Assembly: GCF_946479755.1 (NCBI RefSeq)
Contig: NZ_CAMLHC010000035.1
Location: 16,413 to 80,412 of the forward strand
Length of the DNA: 64,000 nucleotides
Direction of reading: 5' to 3'
From: an uncultured Chitinophaga sp.
Lineage (GTDB): Bacteria > Bacteroidota > Bacteroidia > Chitinophagales > Chitinophagaceae
A program made the translations under genes and the position numbers. This document shows, in pieces, positions 43,615-53,700 of this stretch (the first letter of the stretch is position 1; the number at the start of each line of letters is the position of its first letter). The notes beneath the pieces are model-generated. The model searched no databases and was not told the origin of the DNA. It saw only the letters and a list, made by a program, of their open reading frames with translations.

Positions 43615-44202
43615 ATGCGTCGATCTTCTTTTTCTGCATCCAATGTTATTTACACCTTGTTGTTAGGTGGATTGCTGGCCATTTTGTTCATCCCCGGCGG
43701 GAAAGTATGGTTCCTGCAACAGCTGATGAAGGTGGGCCTGTTCCAGCCGGCAGTGCCCAAAACGGCGGAAGACGCCTGGCCGGCGCCGGAAATGCTTTTC
43801 CGTGATGCCGCCACCGGCGCGCCGGTAGTGTTGTCTTCCCTGAAAGGCAAGGTGGTATTTATCAATTTCTGGGCTACCTGGTGCCCGCCCTGCCGGGCGG
43901 AGATGCCTTCCGTGGACAGGTTGTACCGGCAATGGAAAGATAACCCGGGCATGGTGTTCCTGATCGTGGATGCCGACGGTGAGCCGGAAAAGGCCGCGGC
44001 GTTCATGCGGGACAACGGCTATGTGTTGCCCGTGGCTTTGCTGACAGGGAAGGTCCCCCAAAATGTATATGATGGTACGCTGCCTACCACGCTGATCATC
44101 GATAAGGCGGGCCGGATCGTGTTTAGGGAAACAGGGGCGGCAAATTATAGCAGTCGCCGGCTGGAGGAGTATATTCAACAGTTGCTGGCTGAAAAGCCGT
44201 AG
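43615..44202 (+). CDS. TlpA-like thioredoxin-fold protein
   Basis: ATG 43615 gives 195 residues; the upstream in-frame extension runs through the AHSA1 terminator and is not coding. One N-terminal membrane anchor (VIYTLLLGGLLAILFIP) places the domain in the periplasm. The active site is WATWCPPCRAEMPS, and cis-Pro is in GTLPTTLIID. It reduces disulfides, for example in cytochrome c maturation or envelope protein repair. TATCTTGC 10 bases before the ATG looks like a -7 box, so the leader would be very short. Confidence 0.88.
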   Translation: MRRSSFSASNVIYTLLLGGLLAILFIPGGKVWFLQQLMKVGLFQPAVPKTAEDAWPAPEMLFRDAATGAPVVLSSLKGKVVFINFWATWCPPCRAEMPSVDRLYRQWKDNPGMVFLIVDADGEPEKAAAFMRDNGYVLPVALLTGKVPQNVYDGTLPTTLIIDKAGRIVFRETGAANYSSRRLEEYIQQLLAEKP

Positions 44203-44256
44203 TTGTTGTAAGTTTTGCAGGTGGTGTCCGCCATATCTCATACCTATCCAAAAAAT

Positions 44257-44285
44257 GTTTACTTTTGAAGAAATATTTAGTTTAC
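44257..44285 (+). promoter_or_regulatory. Promoter and GTTTAC sites of the second GntR gene
   Basis: TACTTTTG (44260-44267) fits the -7 box and overlaps GTTTAC (44257-44262); a second GTTTAC lies at 44280-44285 and a third related ATTTAC just before the ATG. The same element flanks the downstream SusC promoter. Confidence 0.6.
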
Positions 44286-44295
44286 ATTATTTACT

Positions 44296-44934
44296 ATGAA
44301 AACAGATTCATTAGCCAATAAAGTGTATGTGGAGCTGCGTCGTAAGATACTGTCCAACCAGCTGGTGCCGGGCATGCGCCTGAAAGAAGACGTGTGGGCC
44401 AAGAAGACGGAAGTAAGCCGTATGGCGGTGCGGGAAGCGCTGACCAGGCTGCTGGGAGAGAACCTGGTGGTGTTCGGAGAGAAGGGCGGTTACTTTGTAA
44501 AGTCCATGACGGCCGAAGATATCCGCCAGATCCGCGAACTGCGCGAGCTGCTGGAACTGGGCGCCATCCGCATGGCCATCCCGAAGCTGGGTAAAGCAGA
44601 CATTGCTGCATTGGAAAAGATCTGTGACGACTTTACCAATATGGTGAAGAGCGGCTACATGAGCGGCGCCTGCGAGGCGGATATGAAATTCCACGAAACC
44701 CTCATTGCCCTTTCCGGCAATACGAAACTGATGGAGATATACCAGTCCAGCAATATCCCCCTGTTTCATATGAAGCTGGGCAAGATGCTGGTGCAGATGG
44801 ATGACTATGAACAAACCGACGAAGAGCACCGCGCCATCCTGCAGGCCCTGAAAAATAAGGATGTGAAGAAGGCCGAAGAGGCGCTGGTAAAGCATTTGCT
44901 GCGCGGAGAAGTCACCACCCTGGAAGTCGAATAA
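44296..44934 (+). CDS. GntR family regulator, FadR subfamily (FCD domain)
   Basis: A 212-residue regulator. N-terminal winged helix with LVPGMRLKEDVWAKKTEVSRMAVREAL (the AVREAL recognition helix), C-terminal FCD domain with EADMKFHETLIALSGNTKL and EEHRAILQAL carrying the metal-binding Asp and His. FCD regulators often sense sugar acids or other carboxylates (UxuR, ExuR, DgoR types). It directly precedes the SusC/SusD/sugar-acid gene set, and TGTTTAC elements occur at both its own and the SusC promoter, so it is probably the local regulator with a catabolic intermediate as effector. Confidence 0.87.
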   Translation: MKTDSLANKVYVELRRKILSNQLVPGMRLKEDVWAKKTEVSRMAVREALTRLLGENLVVFGEKGGYFVKSMTAEDIRQIRELRELLELGAIRMAIPKLGKADIAALEKICDDFTNMVKSGYMSGACEADMKFHETLIALSGNTKLMEIYQSSNIPLFHMKLGKMLVQMDDYEQTDEEHRAILQALKNKDVKKAEEALVKHLLRGEVTTLEVE

Positions 44935-44958
44935 CCCCCTTGTTATTTCCCCCTTTCT

Positions 44959-44987
44959 CCGGATTTCCCCCCATCCGGATTTTTTTG
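44959..44987 (+). terminator. Terminator after the second GntR gene
   Basis: CCGGAT and ATCCGG form a short 6-bp stem with an 8-base loop, followed by ATTTTTTT. Confidence 0.7.
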
Positions 44988-44999
44988 CAAATATTTTTT

Positions 45000-45030
45000 T
45001 GTTTACAAAATTTGAATATATTTGTAAACA
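45000..45030 (+). promoter_or_regulatory. Promoter and operator of the second SusC operon
   Basis: TGTTTACAAA (45000-45009) and TTTGTAAACA (45021-45030) are a perfect 10-bp inverted repeat with an 11-base spacer. The -7 box TATATTTG (45017-45024) overlaps the right arm; TTTT around 44994 takes the -33 place. The TGTTTAC half-site is shared with the promoter of the adjacent GntR gene. Confidence 0.72.
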
Positions 45031-45308
45031 GAGTGGCGAACAACTGTCCGTTCCCGGCCGGTACCAAAGCCAACGTTATGTGAAACTTGCGGGCAGTGCC
45101 GACGCATCGTGTAGCCGCGCCCGTATTATCAACCTGTAATGCCGGCATATGTTCTTACCGATCTGACAGAACAGTGAACGGTCTATAAAGTAAATCGCGA
45201 AAAAATCATCTTCCGCTGAATCTGTATCCGGCGGATGACATGTCAACAGCACCGGCGCATGACCATCATGCGCACGGGATTATCTAACCATTTTATCTAA
45301 CCAGCACT
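45031..45308 (+). other. Long 5' leader of the second SusC gene
   Basis: About 275 bases between the predicted start of transcription and the SusC ATG. It is GC-rich in the first part, has several short ORFs with no distinctive feature (for example 12 codons from 45138), and no terminator-like hairpin. No known riboswitch recognised. Confidence 0.4.
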
Positions 45309-48300
45309 ATGAAAGGAACACACCTTTACCTATTTGCAACCCTGCTGTCGCTCGTCGCAGGTCTTTGCAAGCCACAAAAGCTGATGGCACAGGAGGTCAG
45401 GGAAATCAAAGGGACGGTGCTCGACAGCGCTACCCAGGCTGCGCTTCCTGGGGTCACGGTATTTATCAAAGGCACCCAAAACGGCGCGTCAACCAACGCG
45501 GAAGGCCGCTTTACTATCCGCGCTGCCAGCAGCGATGTGCTTTCCTTCACCTACGTCGGTTATGATAAAAAAGAAACGGCTGTCGGCAACCGCAACACTA
45601 TTTTTATCTCCCTGCCTCAAAGCAAAACAACATTAAACGAAACAGTGGTCATCGGTTACGGTGCGGTAAAGAAAAGCTCGGTAACCGCCTCTGTGGCCAA
45701 AGTGGAAAACAAAATACTCGACCAGGTACCGGCCGGCCGGCCTGAAGCCGCACTGGTAGGCCGTATGGCAGGTGTGAATATATCCCAGTCCCGCGGTCAG
45801 GCGGGTGCTGCACCCACCATCCGCATCCGCGGCATCGGCTCCATCAGCGCGGGCAACGATCCGCTGATCGTCATCGATGGTATTCCCGGCGGTAACCTCG
45901 GCATGATCAATATGAACGATGTGCAATCCGTTGAAGTGCTGAAAGATGCCTCTTCTGCAGCGATCTACGGTTCACGTGCAGCCGGCGGCGTTATCCTCGT
46001 CACCATGAAAAAAGGCGTGGCAGGAAAACCGAAATTCAACTTCAACGGCTATGCAGGCCTGGGTAAGGCCATTGTACACAACGACTGGATCACCGGTGAT
46101 GAATACTATAACTATGCCGTTAAATACCAGAACCGTGAATACGGCTGGGTAGGCGGTGACGTTAGTCTCCCTGTATGGGGCGACGCCAGAAGGCCCGCCG
46201 CTTACCAGGTAAGCGACGTACTGAAAACCGGTCACGTCGTATGGCAGGACGCTGTCATGCGCACGGCCCCCATCCAGAGCTATAACATCTCCGCCAGCGG
46301 TGGCACCGACAAAGCCACCTACTACGTGGCAGCCACTTATAAAGACGAACAAGGCGCCATGGTCAACACGTGGTTTAAAACCTATGGCCTCAGGGCCAAT
46401 GTAGACGTGCAGGCCAGCAAAGTGGTGAGCGTAGGCTTTATGCTGAACCCCACCTACTCCAAACGCCGCTATAATCCTTCTGAAATTCCTAACTATTCCA
46501 AATACCCTTCTTTCGTAGATGTGCGGCGTCCCAACGGTACCTATCCCACTGCCCGCGAATACTGGGGCGCCGTGGTCACCGGGCAGGTAAACCCGATGGC
46601 TACACTCCAGGGCTCTGAATACTACGGCAGCAGCTTCAGCAACATCGGGGAAGCCTATCTGAAACTAAACCTGGCCAAGGGCCTGAGCTTCCGCTCTTCC
46701 GTAGGTACCACCATGGACTTCAGTAACCGCGATGAATTCCAGGCCTCCTGGGCTACCAGCGCCGCCAAAAATTCAGGTACCGATATCACCACCAATAATA
46801 TCAACATCCTCAACGAAAACGTGTTGAGCTACAACACCACCTTCAAAGGCGGCCACGACCTGTCGGCCATCGCAGGCGCTTCCTATCAGCGTAACGACAG
46901 CAAGGCGGTCAACCTCTACGCCGTCGCCGGTAGCTACAATAACGATATCGTACACACGATGGGCAACGCCACCCTGGCGCCCAACAGTAACACCGTGAAA
47001 AGCAAATGGGGACTTATTTCCTACTTCACCCGCGTGAACTATGGCTATAAAGACAAATACCTGCTGTCCGCCTCCATCCGTACAGACGCCAGCTCCCGCT
47101 TCGGTCCGGACAACCGCTGGGGTTACTTCCCCTCCGTGTCCGCCGCCTGGCGCGTAAAACAAGAGAGCTTCCTGAAAGACTTCCAACCGGTCAGTGACCT
47201 GAAGCTGAGGGCCAGCTGGGGCGTGACAGGCAATTTCAATATCGGCGATTTCCAGTACCTCGGACTGATGGGCAATACGTTCTACTCTCCGGGTAATGTG
47301 GTGTCCAAAGGGCAGGCCGCCATCAGCTACGGCAACAGCCGGCTCGGCTGGGAAAAAACCAAAGGCATCGATATTGGTGGTGAACTGTCTGTACTGGACA
47401 ACCGCATCAGCATCGTGTTCGATTACTACGACAAACGTACCACCGACCTGCTGTACAGCATGCCGGTACCAGCCACCACCGGTTTCGGTACTACCATGAC
47501 CAACATCGGCGAGATACGCAACCGCGGGATAGAGTTTGAAGTGAACACCCGTAATATTGTTGGTAAATTCAACTGGCAAACCTCGTTCAACTATTCCCGT
47601 AACCGCAATACGGTAGAAGACCTCGGCGGCGTCAACAACGTGATCATCGCTGACCCTTCTTCCAATATGAACTGGATACTCCGCGTAGGAGAGCCCATGT
47701 TCTCCTACTATGGCTATAAGATCAACGGTATCTATAAAGATGCCGCCGATGTGGCGGCCAATCCGGGCATCGCAGGTTCCCGCCCGGGTAACCCCAAGTT
47801 TGAAGATACTGATGGCAATAAAAAAATTGATGCCAACGACAAACAGCTGCTGGGCAACTTCCAGCCCAAAGCCATCCTTGGAATGGTGAACAATTTCTCC
47901 TACAACAATTTTGACCTGAGTATTGCCATGCAGGCATCCCTCGGCGCCAAAATGTACAACTACGAAAACCAGTTTTACCAGGGCGCCCTGCTGGGTGCAA
48001 TGCGCCGTTCCCTGGTGGAAAACCAGTGGTGGTCCCCATCAGATCCGGGCAACGGGAAAGTGCCGGCCAGCGCCCTCAACACATTGGGATTCCAGACGAT
48101 GTCTGACGCTTATATAGAAGACGCCTCCTTCCTTGCCATTCGTAACGTCAACCTGGGGTATACCCTGCCGGAAACACTGATCCGCAAACTGCGGGTGACC
48201 AACTTCAGGGTATACCTCTCTGCCAGCAACCTGTTCATCTTCACCAAAAAAGAATTTCATGGATATAACCCCGAAGGTTATACGAAAGGAGAGGTGAACG

Positions 48301-48383
48301 GGGTTGCCAGCATGCCAGGCGCCAACTACGGAGCAGAACCTATCAGCCGCATCTATGCGCTGGGATTTAATTTTAACTTCTAA
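45309..48383 (+). CDS. SusC-like TonB-dependent outer-membrane transporter
   Basis: 1024 residues, signal peptide ending KLMAQ. The carboxypeptidase-regulatory-like domain (IKGTVLDSATQAALPGVTVF) leads to the SusC signature NETVVIGYGAVKKSSVTASV, the plug with GNDPLIVIDGIPGG, and the barrel, which ends in YALGFNFNF with a terminal Phe. It imports oligosaccharides or sugar acids through the outer membrane with TonB energy. It is the first gene of an eight-gene operon; the enzymes encoded downstream point to a uronate- or aldonate-containing glycan, which is inference. Confidence 0.93.
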   Translation: MKGTHLYLFATLLSLVAGLCKPQKLMAQEVREIKGTVLDSATQAALPGVTVFIKGTQNGASTNAEGRFTIRAASSDVLSFTYVGYDKKETAVGNRNTIFISLPQSKTTLNETVVIGYGAVKKSSVTASVAKVENKILDQVPAGRPEAALVGRMAGVNISQSRGQAGAAPTIRIRGIGSISAGNDPLIVIDGIPGGNLGMINMNDVQSVEVLKDASSAAIYGSRAAGGVILVTMKKGVAGKPKFNFNGYAGLGKAIVHNDWITGDEYYNYAVKYQNREYGWVGGDVSLPVWGDARRPAAYQVSDVLKTGHVVWQDAVMRTAPIQSYNISASGGTDKATYYVAATYKDEQGAMVNTWFKTYGLRANVDVQASKVVSVGFMLNPTYSKRRYNPSEIPNYSKYPSFVDVRRPNGTYPTAREYWGAVVTGQVNPMATLQGSEYYGSSFSNIGEAYLKLNLAKGLSFRSSVGTTMDFSNRDEFQASWATSAAKNSGTDITTNNINILNENVLSYNTTFKGGHDLSAIAGASYQRNDSKAVNLYAVAGSYNNDIVHTMGNATLAPNSNTVKSKWGLISYFTRVNYGYKDKYLLSASIRTDASSRFGPDNRWGYFPSVSAAWRVKQESFLKDFQPVSDLKLRASWGVTGNFNIGDFQYLGLMGNTFYSPGNVVSKGQAAISYGNSRLGWEKTKGIDIGGELSVLDNRISIVFDYYDKRTTDLLYSMPVPATTGFGTTMTNIGEIRNRGIEFEVNTRNIVGKFNWQTSFNYSRNRNTVEDLGGVNNVIIADPSSNMNWILRVGEPMFSYYGYKINGIYKDAADVAANPGIAGSRPGNPKFEDTDGNKKIDANDKQLLGNFQPKAILGMVNNFSYNNFDLSIAMQASLGAKMYNYENQFYQGALLGAMRRSLVENQWWSPSDPGNGKVPASALNTLGFQTMSDAYIEDASFLAIRNVNLGYTLPETLIRKLRVTNFRVYLSASNLFIFTKKEFHGYNPEGYTKGEVNGVASMPGANYGAEPISRIYALGFNFNF

Positions 48384-48401
48384 CCAGCAAAAGCGTATTC
48401 C

Positions 48402-49868
48402 ATGAAAAAGAACAAACTATATATACCGGTGCTGCTCCTGGCCCTCGCCGGCAGCAGTTGTACCAACAGCCTGTTGAACATGACGCCGGATTCTTCCCTG
48501 ACGACCAACAACTTCTATAAAACGTCCAACGATATGGACCAGGCAGTCATCGGGATCTATAGCAGCATGCAGGACCGCAAACCGAAAGACTACCTGCTGA
48601 TGGAGATGCCCGGTGATAACCTCTACATGGGCACCGCCATGCCGGGTGTGAACGATCTCGACTATCTCACCGTAAACGCAGAGAATACTGCTGTCGCTGA
48701 TTTCTGGGAGAAATGTTTTTACGGCATCGGCCGCGCTAACGCCGTGCTGGAAAATATTGACCGCCCCACTGACTACGGTTCCGGTAAAAAAGAACAGTTC
48801 ACCGGTGAAGCGAAATTCATGCGTGCCCTCTTTTATTTCGACCTGGTGAAGTTGTTTGGCGGCGTACCGATGGTGACTAAAACACCTTCCATCAGCGAAG
48901 CGAAAAATATGCCGCGGGAATCCGCTGATAAAATCTATGAATTGATCATATCCGATTTAAAAGCGGCGATCGATCTGCTGCCTGCACCAGCTGTCGCCGT
49001 CAAGGGCCGCGCCAGCAAAGGCGCTGCCACCGGCCTCCTGGGCAAGGTGTACGTGTACCGGAAAGATTGGGCCAATGCCAAAACGTACCTGGAAAAAGCC
49101 ATCCGTGATTTCGGCTATCAGCTGGAGCCCGGCTTTGCCACCTTGTGGAGCCTCGCCACAGAAGATAACAAAGAAATGATCCTGGCGATTAAATATACCG
49201 ATGGCGCTAATGGTCATTCTCTGGGCATCGATTACGCCCCCATCGGAGGGCTCGCCGGTATCGTAGGTTCGGGCAACCAGTATGCCTTTCCTTCCTGGAG
49301 CCTGAATAAAAAATACGTCGACGGCGACAGCCGAAAGGCATCCACCATCTCCGATTATGTGGTGAAGGCCACTTCACCCAACGATCCGCCGGCATGGGGC
49401 CCTTATGTGAAAAAGTACGCTACCAAATTCACCGGCGCTACCTCCGGTCAGGACCTGCCCGTACTGCGCCTTGCCGATGTAGTGCTGCTCTATGCTGAAG
49501 CGCTTTACAACAGCGGTGATAAAGCCAATGCGCTGGTGCAGCTGAATATGGTCCGGGAAAGAGCTTTCGGGGATGCGACGCACAACTACACTGCTGCAGA
49601 CATTGCGGGGGCCGACAGCTTCCTCGATAAGCTGCTGCTGGAAAGACAACTGGAACTGGCCTACGAAAACGAACGCTGGCCCGACCTGGTGCGCACCGGC
49701 CGTTTCATGACGGTCATGACCGGCGAAGAGCGGGACTATAATCCCGCCACCAGCACGGCCACCAAGGTGACACTGTCGCCCAGGGCGACGATGGCCGTCT
49801 TCCCGGTGCCGCAGCGCCAGATCGATCAGTATGCACCCGGCGTACTGAAACAGAATGAAGGATATTAA
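48402..49868 (+). CDS. SusD-like glycan-binding lipoprotein
   Basis: 488 residues with lipobox in LAGSSCTNSLLNMTPDS. SusD features: LLNMTPDSSLTTNNFYKTSND at the start, TPR-like EAKFMRALFYFDLVKLFGGVP in the middle and LLERQLELAYENERWPDLVRTG near the end. It is the surface-exposed lid and glycan binder for the SusC encoded 18 bases upstream. The sequence itself does not reveal the ligand. Confidence 0.93.
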   Translation: MKKNKLYIPVLLLALAGSSCTNSLLNMTPDSSLTTNNFYKTSNDMDQAVIGIYSSMQDRKPKDYLLMEMPGDNLYMGTAMPGVNDLDYLTVNAENTAVADFWEKCFYGIGRANAVLENIDRPTDYGSGKKEQFTGEAKFMRALFYFDLVKLFGGVPMVTKTPSISEAKNMPRESADKIYELIISDLKAAIDLLPAPAVAVKGRASKGAATGLLGKVYVYRKDWANAKTYLEKAIRDFGYQLEPGFATLWSLATEDNKEMILAIKYTDGANGHSLGIDYAPIGGLAGIVGSGNQYAFPSWSLNKKYVDGDSRKASTISDYVVKATSPNDPPAWGPYVKKYATKFTGATSGQDLPVLRLADVVLLYAEALYNSGDKANALVQLNMVRERAFGDATHNYTAADIAGADSFLDKLLLERQLELAYENERWPDLVRTGRFMTVMTGEERDYNPATSTATKVTLSPRATMAVFPVPQRQIDQYAPGVLKQNEGY

Positions 49869-49904
49869 ATCATCGAAAACCAATCATACGCTTAATTGTA
49901 CGGG

Positions 49905-51155
49905 ATGTTATACCAGAAAGGAATTGTTAAACGGATCATACTTGTCAGCCTGGTAATGCTCGGCGGTATAATATCCCATGCACAGCAGGTGACCAACGTG
50001 CGCGCTCATGGTGCCCTGGCGGACGGCAGAACGGACGACAGCAGAGCTTTTCAACGGGCAATTGCCAAGGCGCAGAAGAACGGTACACGGAAAATATTTG
50101 TTCCGAAAGGGCACTACCTGATCGCGCAGCCCATCAGGCTACCTTCTTATTTTACGCTGGAAGCCAGTCCGGACGCCTACATCGAACTGAAGCCGTCCTG
50201 CAACCAGTACCTGTTGCAAAATGAGGACCAGGTGAACGGTAACGTACATATTAAAGTGACCGGTGGCAAATGGAACGGTAACGGCTGGACGCAGACACGC
50301 TCTATCCGCAGCACGGTAGACAGCTCTGAATTTTGTTTCGGTATGTTCTTCTATAAGGTGCGGCAGCTGGAAGTAAGTAACCTGCAAGTTGACAGTACCC
50401 GCAGCTGGGGTATCGCCTACATGGAATGCGACACCGTGCACATACATGATGTACATTTTCAGCAGAACCCTTTCAAAGATACCCAACATACCAGCGCGCT
50501 CGGACAAAACGGCGACGGTGTGACCGGCGGCGGCAACCATGTACGCATTGAAAATATATCCGGTTTCACCAACGACGACCTGGTGGCCTTTGCTGCAGGC
50601 GGCGCATGCTTCCAGGGGAAAATGGCTCCCTTCCCGGCGATGGACTACCGGGATATCACCGTACGTAATATTACTCCTGAAAATATATACGATTCCATCC
50701 CCACGCTAAAGGCTGTGGCTTTTTATACGTTTGAAAACAGGAAGGTGAGTGATATCACCATCGAAAAAGTACATGGCAATACCGCGATGGCTTCTGTGCT
50801 GTTTTACAGCCTTTTTGACAAGACCGGTTACTTCTCCAATGTTACCGTCAGCGATGTGTCGGGCGCCAATATATACGGCCGCTCCACCCAGGCATGGTTT
50901 CCTACGGAGTACGGCATTATCTGCGTGCGGCAATCGGTGATAGACCGGCTGAATATCAGCCGCGTCAGCCGGGAAGAACGGCGTTATGCCAATCCGCAGT
51001 TTTCGTTTGATAAACATACAATCATCGATTCGCTTAACATCGATCAGGTAGACATCCGGCATCAGCAGATAGCGGGAGACCTGCTATGGCAGGCCGACGG
51101 CGCGGTCATTAAAAACAGCCGCATCAGCAGAGTGTCTGTCCGGAACATGAAATAG
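49905..51155 (+). CDS. Secreted right-handed beta-helix enzyme (pectate lyase 3 / GH28-like)
   Basis: From ATG 49905 about 416 residues, signal peptide ending ISHAQ. VRAHGALADGRTDDSRAFQRAI is the opening motif of Pectate_lyase_3/GH28-type helices, followed by repeated short strands (VHIKVTGGKWNGNGW, IHDVHFQQN, ITVRNITPENI). NGDGVTGGGNH and FTNDDLVAF resemble the NTDG and DD motifs of polygalacturonases but are not exact matches, so the catalytic mode (hydrolase or lyase) is uncertain. It lies between SusD and sugar-acid enzymes, consistent with attack on a uronic-acid polymer. Confidence 0.8.
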   Translation: MLYQKGIVKRIILVSLVMLGGIISHAQQVTNVRAHGALADGRTDDSRAFQRAIAKAQKNGTRKIFVPKGHYLIAQPIRLPSYFTLEASPDAYIELKPSCNQYLLQNEDQVNGNVHIKVTGGKWNGNGWTQTRSIRSTVDSSEFCFGMFFYKVRQLEVSNLQVDSTRSWGIAYMECDTVHIHDVHFQQNPFKDTQHTSALGQNGDGVTGGGNHVRIENISGFTNDDLVAFAAGGACFQGKMAPFPAMDYRDITVRNITPENIYDSIPTLKAVAFYTFENRKVSDITIEKVHGNTAMASVLFYSLFDKTGYFSNVTVSDVSGANIYGRSTQAWFPTEYGIICVRQSVIDRLNISRVSREERRYANPQFSFDKHTIIDSLNIDQVDIRHQQIAGDLLWQADGAVIKNSRISRVSVRNMK

Positions 51156-51192
51156 GTGAGATTTTACATAAAATTTTAACAGCATCGCTATT

Positions 51193-52515
51193 ATGAACGC
51201 ATGGCCCAAATCATCCTCGCTTTTAAAGAGCAATGAACAATGGATACCCGGTGGCGTGGTATCGCTGAACCGTAAGTCAGATCCCAATATTTGTTTTGTC
51301 AGCGGACAAGGCAGCCGGGTGAGAGACCTGGAAGGAAACGAATACATCGACTACCAGGCGGGTTTCGCGGCGTCCTTTCTGGGACACAACGACCCGGACG
51401 TGAACATGGCGGTACGCGCCGCACTGGATAACGCTACACTCCTGATGGGCGCCGGTCCCACCAACCTCGAAGGAGAGTTTGCACAGCTTTTCTGTGACAG
51501 CGTACCTTCGGCAGAAAGCATCGAAATCACCACGACGGGGTCTGAAGCGACCTATCACGCGATACGTATAGCCCGCGCCGTTACCGGTAAAAATCATATC
51601 ATCGTCATGCAGGGCGGTTACAATGGTTGGCATAATGATGTGGCTTGTAACGTGATCAGCAGTCTCGCAGATGTGGGAGAACGTGTAAGTCCGGGCGAGT
51701 ATCCGTTCGACTCTCTTTCTGCCGGTATCCCGGAAGGCCATTCATCACTGGTGCATGTGATCAACTATAATGATATCGCTTCTGTGGAATATATCCTGCA
51801 ACGTTACCCGGTAGCTGGTATCCTGCTGGAACCCATCTTGCAGAACATCGGCGTGGTGAAACCACAGGACGGGTACCTGGAGGCGTTACGCCGGCTGGCC
51901 GATCAGCATGGTTTCCTGCTGATCTTTGATGAGGTGAAGACGGGCTTCCGGCATGCATTAGGTGGTTATCAGCAACTGTGTGGCGTTACCCCGGACCTGA
52001 GCACTTTTGGTAAAGCGGTGGCCAACGGTTACCCTGTGGGCGTGATCGCCGGAAAGAAAAAATACATGGATTATTTTATCCATCCTGATAAAAGCAAAAA
52101 AGTGCTGATCGCCGGTACCTTCAATGCACACCCGCTGACGACGGCGGCGGCCATCGCCACTGTACGGAAGCTGGCTTCTGCGGAGTTTAAGGTGTACGAC
52201 CATGTGAACGCACTGGGACAAATGCTGGAAGACGGTTTAAACGATATTTTCCGCACCTCCGGCCGGCCTTTCCATATTGCCCGCCAGGGTTCCGCTTTTT
52301 GTGTGTATTTTATGGACCACAACCCGGTGGATTATCATGATATATTGAAACATCACAATTTCGCGTTTGATAAAACATACCGGTTGAAACTCATTGAAAA
52401 AGGAATCTTTAACTTCCCTTTACCGATCAAGCAGGGGAGTATCTCCTACGCGCATACAACCGGCGACATTGAAGAAACATTAGCGAAAACCAAATCAATA
52501 TTAGCAGGGCTATGA
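51193..52515 (+). CDS. Class III aminotransferase (glutamate-1-semialdehyde aminomutase-like)
   Basis: A 440-residue PLP enzyme. [20 protein letters not shown] is the N-terminal class III motif, [16 protein letters not shown] the phosphate-binding helix, [12 protein letters not shown] the PLP Asp, and the Schiff-base lysine is in [14 protein letters not shown]. HemL-type aminomutases and omega-aminotransferases share these features. hemL itself would not be expected in a SusCD operon, so an aminotransferase acting on an amino-sugar acid or keto acid product is more likely. It overlaps the next gene by 4 bases (translational coupling). Confidence 0.82.
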   Translation: MNAWPKSSSLLKSNEQWIPGGVVSLNRKSDPNICFVSGQGSRVRDLEGNEYIDYQAGFAASFLGHNDPDVNMAVRAALDNATLLMGAGPTNLEGEFAQLFCDSVPSAESIEITTTGSEATYHAIRIARAVTGKNHIIVMQGGYNGWHNDVACNVISSLADVGERVSPGEYPFDSLSAGIPEGHSSLVHVINYNDIASVEYILQRYPVAGILLEPILQNIGVVKPQDGYLEALRRLADQHGFLLIFDEVKTGFRHALGGYQQLCGVTPDLSTFGKAVANGYPVGVIAGKKKYMDYFIHPDKSKKVLIAGTFNAHPLTTAAAIATVRKLASAEFKVYDHVNALGQMLEDGLNDIFRTSGRPFHIARQGSAFCVYFMDHNPVDYHDILKHHNFAFDKTYRLKLIEKGIFNFPLPIKQGSISYAHTTGDIEETLAKTKSILAGL

Positions 52516-53690
52516 AGATAACGGCGATAGAAACACAGGTTTGTCACGCGCGGATGCGCAACTGGATCTTTATAAAAATCGTCACCGATCAGCCCGGGCT
52601 GTGGGGCTGGGGAGAAGCGACGCTGGAGTGGCACACGCGGGCGGTGGTAGGCGCTGTGGAAGATATCAGTCAGCTGCTGATCGGTGAAGATCCGCGCCGC
52701 ATTGAATATCTGTGGCAGATGATGTACCGCCAGCATTTCTGGCATGGCAACGGTATCGTTCGCGGCACGGCCATCAGCGGTATCGACATCGCCCTCTGGG
52801 ATATCCTGGGAAAAATTCACGGCGTGCCCTGTCATGAACTGTGGGGCGGCCGTGTAAGGGACTATATCCGGCTGTATTGTCACCTGGGCGGGGGTAAAAT
52901 GGAGGACTTCTATGAAACGAGTCCGGATGATGCGGGCCGTTTTGGTGAACTGGCAGCACGCGCCGTGGAAGATGGTTTTACTGCGTTTAAGTCCATGGCG
53001 GTGCCTGAAACCATGCCGCTGGAAGGGCTGAAGCCAGTCCGTTATGCGGAGGCCTGTGTACGCGCTATGCGGGAGGCAGTGGGAGAGGACATCGATATTA
53101 TGGTGGACTGTCACGCCCGTCCCAGTCCGCTGATGGGACTTCAGTTCGCGAAGGCGCTGGAGCCGTACGGCTTGTATTTCTTCGAAGAGCCTTGCTGGCC
53201 TGAAACGATGGAAGACATTGCCCGGATACAGCGGGCGGTGAAAACACCGATTGCCAGCGGAGAGCGGCTGGTAGGCGTACATGCTTTCCGGGATATGCTG
53301 GAGAAACGCGCTGTAAGCGTGATCCAGCCGGATATTACCCATTGTGGTGGACTAAGTGAAGTACGACGGATCGCTGCATTGGCGGATGCCTATCGTGTGG
53401 CGGTAGCGCCGCACAACCCGCAAGGTCCGGTAAGTACCGCAGCATCGATAGAGTTAGGCTTCGCTACGCCTTCCTATGCTATCTGCGAGAGTGTGCACAA
53501 CGATGTGCCGTGGCGGGAAGAAGTGGTGAGCGAAGGATTTACGGTAGAGAAAAAAGGAAGGATCGTAAAACCCAACCACCGTCCGGGGCTGGGCATAGAG
53601 ATCAACGAAGCGGCCGTGAAAAAACATCCTTTTCAACAGGAGGTGTTACAGCGGACGTTCTATAAAGATGGCAGTGTAGGTGACTGGTAA
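52512..53690 (+). CDS. Galactonate-dehydratase-like enolase superfamily enzyme
   Basis: A 392-residue member of the mandelate racemase/muconate lactonising group. The three metal ligands are in [11 protein letters not shown] (Asp), [10 protein letters not shown] (Glu) and IASGERLVG (Glu); the base His is in [21 protein letters not shown] and the Pro/Gly pattern around the final His match D-galactonate dehydratase (DgoD) more closely than mannonate or fuconate dehydratases. It would remove water from a sugar acid to give a 2-keto-3-deoxy acid. Substrate stereochemistry cannot be read from sequence. Confidence 0.83.
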   Translation: MKITAIETQVCHARMRNWIFIKIVTDQPGLWGWGEATLEWHTRAVVGAVEDISQLLIGEDPRRIEYLWQMMYRQHFWHGNGIVRGTAISGIDIALWDILGKIHGVPCHELWGGRVRDYIRLYCHLGGGKMEDFYETSPDDAGRFGELAARAVEDGFTAFKSMAVPETMPLEGLKPVRYAEACVRAMREAVGEDIDIMVDCHARPSPLMGLQFAKALEPYGLYFFEEPCWPETMEDIARIQRAVKTPIASGERLVGVHAFRDMLEKRAVSVIQPDITHCGGLSEVRRIAALADAYRVAVAPHNPQGPVSTAASIELGFATPSYAICESVHNDVPWREEVVSEGFTVEKKGRIVKPNHRPGLGIEINEAAVKKHPFQQEVLQRTFYKDGSVGDW

Positions 53691-53700
53691 AACAGCTGGT

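Noticed and set aside
51193..52515. hemL (haem synthesis) as gene name
   Set aside because: The fold is shared but the gene sits inside a SusCD catabolic operon and overlaps a sugar-acid dehydratase gene.
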